Positions 5,511 to 11,322 of a stretch of 11,322 nt of DNA are shown here, in pieces. How positions within the stretch are numbered: the stretch's first letter is position 1; every line of letters begins with the position of its first letter. Source of the DNA: JANMEX01 sp031423755 (GTDB taxonomy: Bacteria; Pseudomonadota; Alphaproteobacteria; Rhizobiales; Rhizobiaceae); the NCBI GenBank assembly GCA_031423755.1, contig JANPGC010000323.1, forward strand, positions 1 through 11,322, written 5' to 3'. The notes under the pieces are model-generated. The model had not been told where the DNA came from, searched no databases, and worked only from the letters and a program-made list of their open reading frames with translations. Position numbers and translations under genes: made by a program.

Positions 5511-6283
5511 TTCGACGCTCCAATGGATTGCGGGAAAAACACGTCTCCCGCTGAAATTTTATGTATCGTGCCGTCTCTATGGCGGAGTAACAGGCATCCG
5601 TCCATGTCAATGTCCTCGAATATGCCCTCGACGACCGATCCGGCAAGGCTGACGCGTATTGGTTCACCCCTGCCCTTGGCATGCGACAGCCACTCGTGGC
5701 GGATGGCGGCAAACCCGCGGCCATGGTTCCAGGCCTCCAGCACAACCTCAAAGGAATCGGCGAGCCGGGCGAAGACGTCTCGTGGTGCCACCGTTATGCC
5801 AAGCGCGGCGAGATCGGTTGCCGTGTAAAGCGCGGGTTCCGGATGATGGGCAATGTTGACGCCGAAGCCGCATGCGACAGCAATCGACCCATTTTCCAAA
5901 TGGTCGCTTTCGAGCAGTATTCCGGAGATTTTCGAGCGGTTTGCGAGCAGGTCATTTGGCCATTTGAGTTTCAGATCCTGGCTGGCCATTCCGGGCAAAT
6001 TGGACAGCGCCGCATGCAACGCGAGCGCAGCGACGAACGGGAGTGTGCTGATCCGTTCCGCCGATGCCGGATCAATCAGCAGGGCGGAGGCATAAAGGTT
6101 GCCGGGTTCAGAAACCCACACCCTGCCCTGACGCCCACGGCCGGAAACCTGCCGGTCCGCGCTGATCCATAGCTTGCCCGTGTCGCCAGCACGGGCGGCG
6201 GCGAGCGCATCGGCGTTGGTGGAACCAGTCTCCGGCAAATGACGGTGACGCCAACCTGAAGGCAGGATCGGTTCCGGTTTCAA
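5507..6283 (-). CDS. birA: Biotin-[acetyl-CoA-carboxylase] ligase, monofunctional
   Basis: A 258-residue biotin protein ligase that activates biotin to biotinyl-AMP and attaches it to the lysine of carboxyl-carrier proteins. Motifs: ETGSTN (18-23), the biotinyl-AMP loop GRGRQGR (48-54), KWPND (107-111), and K118 in SKISGILLES, followed by a C-terminal SH3-like domain (about 210-256). The N-terminal helix-turn-helix of E. coli BirA is absent, so this form should not act as the biotin-operon repressor. The only start that keeps the conserved N-terminus is TTG at 6283. No good Shine-Dalgarno precedes it, but the nuoN stop is 5 nt upstream, so reinitiation after nuoN is likely. Its own stop overlaps the rnj TTG start. 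Confidence 0.93.
   Translation of the reverse strand: MKPEPILPSGWRHRHLPETGSTNADALAAARAGDTGKLWISADRQVSGRGRQGRVWVSEPGNLYASALLIDPASAERISTLPFVAALALHAALSNLPGMASQDLKLKWPNDLLANRSKISGILLESDHLENGSIAVACGFGVNIAHHPEPALYTATDLAALGITVAPRDVFARLADSFEVVLEAWNHGRGFAAIRHEWLSHAKGRGEPIRVSLAGSVVEGIFEDIDMDGCLLLRHRDGTIHKISAGDVFFPQSIGASN
5518..5521 (-). promoter_or_regulatory. Ribosome binding site supporting a TTG start for rnj
   Basis: GGAG on the minus strand lies 7 nt before the TTG at 5510, inside the end of birA. No ATG or GTG occurs between it and the conserved LVFLPLGGVGE region, so the TTG start is well supported. Confidence 0.6.
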
Positions 6284-6288
6284 GGCAA

Positions 6289-7722
6289 TCAGAAGAATGT
6301 CTTGGCTGCTGCTGCCGCGAGCGCTTCAACCGGACCGCCTACGATGACATAGAACAGCACGAATGCGCCGGAAATACCGAGGACGCCATTGAGGATCGAC
6401 GACGCCGGGACAAAGCCGCCAACCGGCTCATCAAACCACATCAGCTTGATGACGCGCAGGTAGTAGAATGCGCCGACGACGGACGCGAGAACGCCGATAA
6501 CCGACAGGGCCAACAGATCCGCCTGAATGGCGGCGAGGAATACGTACCATTTGGCAAAGAAGCCGGCGAGCGGCGGGATTCCGGCCAGCGAGAACATGAG
6601 AATGGTGAGGATTACCGCGCGGATAGGGTTGGTCTTGGACAGGCCGGCAAGGTCGGCAATCTGCTCGACCTGATTTTCCTTGGTGCGCATCGACAGGATG
6701 AAGGCGAAGGTGCCAAGCGTCATGACCAGATAAATGATCATGTAAATCGCCACGCCGCGCACGCCAGCTTCCGAACCCGCCGCAAGACCGACCAGCGCAA
6801 ATCCGACATGGCCGATGGAAGAGTATGCCATCAGGCGCTTGATATTGGTCTGCCCGATGGCGGCAAACGCGCCAAGGACCATCGATGCGATCGAGATGAA
6901 AACGATCACCTGCTGCCAATCGGCGGTGACCGGCTTGAAGCCGTCCATGACCACGCGGACAAGCATCGCCATAGCGGCCATCTTGGGCGCGGACGCGAAG
7001 AAGGCCGTCACCGGCGTCGGCGCGCCTTCATAAACGTCCGGTGTCCACATGTGGAACGGCACGGCGGAAATCTTGAAGGCAAGACCGGCAAGAATGAAGA
7101 CAAGTCCGAACAGCAGGCCGACTTGGCGCTCCGCTCCCGTCAGCGCCTGCGCGATGGCGTCAAAGCCGATCTGGCCGGTAAAGCCATAGACAAGCGAAAT
7201 GCCGTAGAGCAGCATGCCGGACGAAAGCGCGCCGAGGACGAAATATTTGAGTCCCGCTTCCGTGGATTTCAAATTGTCGCGGTTGATGGCAGCGACGACA
7301 TAAAGCGCCAGCGACTGGAGCTCGAGGCCCATGTAGAGCGCCAAGAGATTGTTGGCGGAAACCATCAGCATCATGCCGAGCGTCGCGAGCAGCACCAGGA
7401 TCGGAAATTCGAACATGTCGAACTTTTCGCGTTTGGCGAATTCCATCGACATGGCGAGCGTCACCAGCGCGCCGATAACCGTGAGCAGTTTCATGAATTT
7501 GGCGAAAGCGTCGTTGACATAGCCGCCGCCGAACACATTGCCGACGCCAGACTGCCAAACCATAAGCGCTGCCACGGCCAAGACGCCGACGGAAAGCCAC
7601 GCCACCAGCGGACCAATTTTCGGTCCGCCATATGCGCCGACCATCAGCAGCGCAAGGGCGCTGACAGCGACGATCAGTTCCGGTGTCGCCAATGTCAGGG
7701 CGGAGATCAATTCGGCCGGCAT
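6289..7722 (-). CDS. nuoN: NADH-quinone oxidoreductase subunit N
   Basis: A 477-residue, highly hydrophobic antiporter-like subunit of the complex I membrane arm, with about 14 predicted transmembrane helices. Key proton-path residues are seen: E134 in LYMGLELQSL (E. coli E133) and K217 in LAFKISAVPFHMWTPD (E. coli K217). The NuoN-type EGAPTPVTAFFASAPK sequence follows. It pumps protons together with NuoL and NuoM, driven by quinone reduction. The ATG at 7722 is preceded by GGAAAGG about 8 nt upstream. It starts 23 nt after the nuoM stop and ends 5 nt before birA. The C-terminus is alanine-rich (LAAAAAKTFF). Confidence 0.97.
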   Translation of the reverse strand: MPAELISALTLATPELIVAVSALALLMVGAYGGPKIGPLVAWLSVGVLAVAALMVWQSGVGNVFGGGYVNDAFAKFMKLLTVIGALVTLAMSMEFAKREKFDMFEFPILVLLATLGMMLMVSANNLLALYMGLELQSLALYVVAAINRDNLKSTEAGLKYFVLGALSSGMLLYGISLVYGFTGQIGFDAIAQALTGAERQVGLLFGLVFILAGLAFKISAVPFHMWTPDVYEGAPTPVTAFFASAPKMAAMAMLVRVVMDGFKPVTADWQQVIVFISIASMVLGAFAAIGQTNIKRLMAYSSIGHVGFALVGLAAGSEAGVRGVAIYMIIYLVMTLGTFAFILSMRTKENQVEQIADLAGLSKTNPIRAVILTILMFSLAGIPPLAGFFAKWYVFLAAIQADLLALSVIGVLASVVGAFYYLRVIKLMWFDEPVGGFVPASSILNGVLGISGAFVLFYVIVGGPVEALAAAAAKTFF

Positions 7723-7745
7723 TGCTGTCGCCTTTCCTTAACGCA

Positions 7746-9248
7746 TCACGGCGTCACAGCCGCAGGAGCGGCAGCGACAGCGGCGGAATATTGGTTCACG
7801 AGATTGTCGACGGACGCAGCCGTCGCATCAAACACCGGCTTTGGATAGACGCCGAAGAAGATCACCAGAATGACCAGCGGATAAAGCAGCGCCTTCTCGC
7901 GGGTGCTCAGATCCAGCAAACCCCTGAGGCTGTCCTTGTCGAGCACACCGAAGATAACGCGGCGGTAAAGAAAGAGCGCGTAGGCCGCCGACAGGATGAC
8001 GCCGAAGGTGGCGAAGAATGCGACCCATGTGTTGGCGCGGAAGACGCCGAGCAGCGTCAGGAATTCGCCGATGAAGCCGGATGTGCCTGGAAGGCCGACA
8101 TTGGCCATGGTGAAGATCATGAAGGCGACAGCATACTTCGGCATGATGTTGACGAGGCCGCCATAGGCCGCGATGTCGCGGGTGTGCATGCGGTCGTAGA
8201 CCACGCCGACGCAAAGGAACAGCGCGCCGGACACAAGACCGTGGCTGAGCATCTGGAACAGCGCGCCCTGCACGCCTTGGGCATTGGCTGCGAAAATGCC
8301 CATTGTCACATAGCCCATGTGGGCGACGGACGAGTAGGCGATCAGCTTTTTCATGTCCTCCTGCACCAGCGCGACGAGCGAGGTGTAGATGATGGCGATG
8401 ACCGACAGCGCGTAAACCAGCGGGGCAAGGTCGGCGGAGGCCAGCGGAAACATCGGCAGAGAAAAGCGCAGAAAGCCGTAGCCACCCATCTTCAACAGGA
8501 TCGCCGCCAGAATGACAGAACCAGCCGTCGGCGCTTCAACGTGAGCGTCCGGCAGCCACGTGTGCACCGGCCACATCGGCATCTTCACCGCAAACGATGC
8601 GAAGAACGCGAGCCACAGCCAGAACTGCATCTGCGCCGGAAACTGGTGCGTCAGCAACGCGGTGATGTCGGAGGTGCCTGCCTGCCAGTACATCGCCATA
8701 ATCGCCAAAAGCATCAGCACTGAGCCGAGCAGCGTGTACAGGAAGAATTTGAACGAGGCATAGACGCGGCGCTTGCCGCCCCAGACACCGATGATGATGA
8801 ACATCGGGATGAGACCTGCCTCGAAGTAGAGATAGAAGACAAGGATATCGAGCGCGGTGAACACGCCGATCATCAGCGTTTCCAATATGAGAAACGCGAT
8901 CATGTAGGCCTTGACGCGGCTTTCCACTTCCCATGAGGCAAGAATGGTAAATGGCATCAGGAAGGTGGTCAGGATGACGAACAGCATCGAAATGCCATCG
9001 ACGCCGACCTTGTAGGATATGCCGGAATTCAGCCAGGCGTGGCTTTCGACAAACTGGAACGCAGCCGATGCGTTGTCGAAGTTTGACCAGAGCGGAATGG
9101 ATACCAGAAACGTAACAACCGTCGTCAACAGCGCGATCATGCGGATGTTGCGCTTGGCGGCTTCGCTTTCGCCGTTGATGAACAGGATAAGGGCCACGCC
9201 GACGAGCGGCAGGAATGTGACCGTTGTGATGATGGGCCAGTCGGTCAT
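7746..9248 (-). CDS. nuoM: NADH-quinone oxidoreductase subunit M
   Basis: A 500-residue antiporter-like proton-pumping subunit of complex I. Visible features: the YLYFEAGLIPMFIIIGVWGG signature with E143 (equivalent to E. coli E144), K222 in FAVKMPMWPVHTWLPDAH, the VEAPTAGSVILAAILLK segment, and a discontinuous-helix region with YSSVAHMGYV. It lies in the inner membrane between NuoL and NuoN. The ATG at 9248 comes 1 nt after the nuoL stop (TGAAATG), so translation is almost certainly coupled; a GGGAG lies 11 nt upstream. The tail (VAAAPAAVTP) is low-complexity. The length is normal. Confidence 0.97.
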   Translation of the reverse strand: MTDWPIITTVTFLPLVGVALILFINGESEAAKRNIRMIALLTTVVTFLVSIPLWSNFDNASAAFQFVESHAWLNSGISYKVGVDGISMLFVILTTFLMPFTILASWEVESRVKAYMIAFLILETLMIGVFTALDILVFYLYFEAGLIPMFIIIGVWGGKRRVYASFKFFLYTLLGSVLMLLAIMAMYWQAGTSDITALLTHQFPAQMQFWLWLAFFASFAVKMPMWPVHTWLPDAHVEAPTAGSVILAAILLKMGGYGFLRFSLPMFPLASADLAPLVYALSVIAIIYTSLVALVQEDMKKLIAYSSVAHMGYVTMGIFAANAQGVQGALFQMLSHGLVSGALFLCVGVVYDRMHTRDIAAYGGLVNIMPKYAVAFMIFTMANVGLPGTSGFIGEFLTLLGVFRANTWVAFFATFGVILSAAYALFLYRRVIFGVLDKDSLRGLLDLSTREKALLYPLVILVIFFGVYPKPVFDATAASVDNLVNQYSAAVAAAPAAVTP

Positions 9249-9249
9249 T

Positions 9250-11235
9250 TCAGAGGGAACTCCCGATCATCATCCATGTGACAAGCGCAGCGACGCCGAT
9301 CAGCATGGCAAAGGCATAATGGTAGAGATAGCCGGTTTGCAGGCGCGTGGCGCGGCCTGTCACTTCAAGCACGCGGGCGGAGATGCCGTCCGGGCCGAGA
9401 CCGTCGATGGTCAGGCCGTCGCCCTTCTTCCAGAAAAAGCGGCCAATCGACATTGCCGGCTTCACAAACAGGAAGTCATATATTTCGTCGAAGTACCACT
9501 TGTTCAACAGGAACTGGTATAGGCCGTGATGCTGCCTGGCCAGTTCCTTCGGCGTCTCCGGCGAGCGGATGTAGAACTGGTAGGACAGCAGGAAGCCACA
9601 GACCATGGCGATGAACGGCGTCCATTTCACCAGCAGCGGCACATGGTGGAACTCTTCGAGAATCTTGTTCTCCGGCCCCATGAACAGCGAACCCTTCCAG
9701 AACTCGGCATATTCGTGGCCAAAGAAATGTCCCTCAAACAGCACGCCCGCAAACAGCGCGCCTGCAGCGAGAATGAAGAGCGGCACCAGCATCACCAGCG
9801 GCGATTCATGGACGTGGTGCATGACATCATGGCTGGCGCGCGGCTTGCCGTGGAAGGTCATGAAGATCAGCCGCCACGAATAGAACGATGTGAAGAAGGC
9901 GGCGATGGCGAGGAGGACAAAGGCATAACCGGCAGCGGCATTTTCACCGGCGAAGGCGCTCTCGATGATGATGTCCTTGGAGAAGAAACCGGCCGTGCCG
10001 ATCATCGTGCCCGGAATGCCAAGCCCCGTCAGTGCGACCGTGCCGATGACCATCATCCAGTAAGTCGCCGGAATGAGTTTGCGCAGGCCGCCCATGTTGC
10101 GCATGTCCTGCTCGTCAGACACGGCATGGATAACCGAACCGGCGCCAAGGAACAGCAGCGCCTTGAAGAAGGCATGCGTGAACAGGTGGAATATCCCTGC
10201 CCCGTATGCGCCGACACCGAGCGCCACGAACATGTAGCCGAGCTGTGAACATGTCGAATAGGCGATCACGCGCTTGATGTCATTTTGCACGAGGCCGACA
10301 GTGGCGGCGAAGAAGGCGGTGGTTGCGCCAATGATCGTCACGAATGTCAGCGCCGTATGTGACAGTTCAAAGATCGGCGACAGGCGGGCGACCATGAACA
10401 CGCCTGCCGTCACCATGGTGGCGGCATGGATGAGCGCGGAGACCGGCGTAGGGCCTTCCATCGCGTCAGGCAGCCAGGTGTGCAGCAGGAACTGGGCTGA
10501 CTTGCCCATCGCGCCCATGAACAACAGCAGCGCGACGATGGTGATGGCCGACTGCTTGTCGAGCGCATAGCCGAGGAAATTTAGTGCCACACCTGTATCG
10601 GCTGCGCCTTCAGCGGGCAGATAGGTCGCGGCGTTGGCGAAAATGGTCTCGAAATTGACCGAACCGAACAGGATGAACACGCCGAAAATGCCGAGCGCGA
10701 AGCCGAAATCGCCGACGCGGTTGACGATGAAGGCTTTCATGGCGGCGGCATTGGCGGACGGCTTCTTGAACCAGAAGCCGATGAGCAGATAGGACGCAAG
10801 GCCGACGCCTTCCCAGCCAAAGAACATCTGCACCAGATTGTCTGCCGTCACCAGCATCAGCATTGCGAAGGTGAACAGCGACAGATAGGCAAAGAAGCGC
10901 GGGCGATGCGGGTCGTGGTGCATGTAGCCGATGGAATAGACATGCACGAGGCAAGACACGGTGTTGACGACGACCAGCATCACGGCGGTCAGCGCGTCGA
11001 TGCGCAGCGCCCAGTCTACACTTAGTGTTCCCGACTCGATGAACCTCAGCACCGGCACGACCATCGCTTCGCTGTGGCCGAGCGCGAACTGGAAGAAGAC
11101 GATCCAAGACAGCACCGCCGCGATGATCATGAAGCCGCAGGTGACATATTCTGATGCTTTTGCACCGATGGACGAGCCGAGCAGGCCTGCAATCAGGAAG
11201 CCGACGAGGGGCAGGAAAACGATGGCGTTGATCAT
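9250..11235 (-). CDS. nuoL: NADH-quinone oxidoreductase subunit L
   Basis: A 661-residue distal proton-pumping subunit of complex I. Visible residues and motifs: E142 in FFGWEGVGLASYLLIGFW (E. coli E144), K245 in GAMGKSAQFLLHTWLPDAM (equivalent to E. coli K229), and the EGPTPVSALIHAATMVTAGV signature. The long C-terminal part contains FHGKPR and the amphipathic lateral-helix region typical of NuoL, ending in a final transmembrane helix. The ATG at 11235 is 7 nt after the nuoK stop, with AGGGATGAG upstream overlapping the end of nuoK. It ends 1 nt before nuoM. Confidence 0.97.
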   Translation of the reverse strand: MINAIVFLPLVGFLIAGLLGSSIGAKASEYVTCGFMIIAAVLSWIVFFQFALGHSEAMVVPVLRFIESGTLSVDWALRIDALTAVMLVVVNTVSCLVHVYSIGYMHHDPHRPRFFAYLSLFTFAMLMLVTADNLVQMFFGWEGVGLASYLLIGFWFKKPSANAAAMKAFIVNRVGDFGFALGIFGVFILFGSVNFETIFANAATYLPAEGAADTGVALNFLGYALDKQSAITIVALLLFMGAMGKSAQFLLHTWLPDAMEGPTPVSALIHAATMVTAGVFMVARLSPIFELSHTALTFVTIIGATTAFFAATVGLVQNDIKRVIAYSTCSQLGYMFVALGVGAYGAGIFHLFTHAFFKALLFLGAGSVIHAVSDEQDMRNMGGLRKLIPATYWMMVIGTVALTGLGIPGTMIGTAGFFSKDIIIESAFAGENAAAGYAFVLLAIAAFFTSFYSWRLIFMTFHGKPRASHDVMHHVHESPLVMLVPLFILAAGALFAGVLFEGHFFGHEYAEFWKGSLFMGPENKILEEFHHVPLLVKWTPFIAMVCGFLLSYQFYIRSPETPKELARQHHGLYQFLLNKWYFDEIYDFLFVKPAMSIGRFFWKKGDGLTIDGLGPDGISARVLEVTGRATRLQTGYLYHYAFAMLIGVAALVTWMMIGSSL

Positions 11236-11242
11236 GATCCGC

Positions 11243-11322
11243 TCATCCCTTCATCATGTTGACGTCTTCGACCGCAATCGAGCCGCGGTTGCGGAAGAAG
11301 ACGACGAGAATGGCAAGACCGA
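11243..11322 (-). CDS. nuoK: NADH-quinone oxidoreductase subunit K, C-terminal 25 codons (cut by window edge)
   Basis: The minus strand entering at 11322 reads GLAILVVFFRNRGSIAVEDV and then NMMKG before TGA at 11245-11243. This is the conserved C-terminus of NuoK: the end of the third transmembrane helix, then a short cytoplasmic tail with R-x-x-x-x-I-x-V-E-D-x-N-x-M-K-G. NuoK is a small membrane subunit of the complex I proton channel region. The rest of the gene lies beyond the right edge. Confidence 0.93.
   Translation of the reverse strand, partial: GLAILVVFFRNRGSIAVEDVNMMKG

Noticed and set aside
6808..8723. Two overlapping 346-codon plus-strand open frames opposite nuoN and nuoM
   Set aside because: They are rich in Arg, His, Asp and Gln, overlap each other, and lie opposite well-conserved nuo genes. 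They are products of codon bias, not genes.
1..11322. CRISPR arrays, tRNA or rRNA genes, insertion sequences, phage or defence genes
   Set aside because: I found no regularly spaced repeats, tRNA cloverleaf, transposase-like proteins or flanking direct repeats on either strand.

Overview
The window looks like a chromosomal segment of an alphaproteobacterium of the order Hyphomicrobiales (Rhizobiales), probably near Phyllobacteriaceae/Brucellaceae. The reasons are the protein sequences of complex I and RNase J, the gene order nuoK-L-M-N-birA-rnj-mce-DUF1467, which I recall as characteristic of that group, and the high GC content. No database search was possible, so the placement is an inference.

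Right two thirds (about 3068-11322, all minus strand): a tightly packed operon read from right to left. It contains the 3' end of nuoK, then complete nuoL, nuoM and nuoN (the proton-pumping membrane arm of NADH:quinone oxidoreductase). These are followed by birA (biotin protein ligase), rnj (ribonuclease J), mce (methylmalonyl-CoA epimerase) and a small DUF1467 membrane protein. Most junctions are only 1-24 nt or overlap: nuoL/nuoM are 1 nt apart, nuoN/birA 5 nt, birA/rnj overlap by 4 nt in a TTGA, and rnj/mce are 9 nt apart. The exception is mce/DUF1467, with 64 nt. birA and rnj both appear to use TTG starts.

Left third (about 79-3060): a small signalling and accessory block lying between DUF1467 and proS. 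Read left to right it holds a YgiN-like antibiotic-biosynthesis-monooxygenase (ABM) domain protein on the minus strand, and a divergent plus-strand class III adenylate cyclase. The cyclase's periplasmic domain carries a c-type heme motif (CVSCH, Tll0287-like/DUF3365). Convergent with it, 10 nt away, is a minus-strand membrane protein with three predicted transmembrane segments and a cyclic-nucleotide-binding (CNB) fold, similar in layout to Popeye proteins.

The extreme left edge (1-78, minus) is the first 26 codons of prolyl-tRNA synthetase (proS).

The most interesting part is the cyclase/CNB-protein pair. A predicted heme-c redox or gas sensor makes cAMP, and next to it sits a membrane CNB protein whose phosphate-binding cassette lacks the usual arginine. 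Both sit just downstream of the respiratory complex I operon. The rest of the window is ordinary, well-conserved housekeeping sequence.
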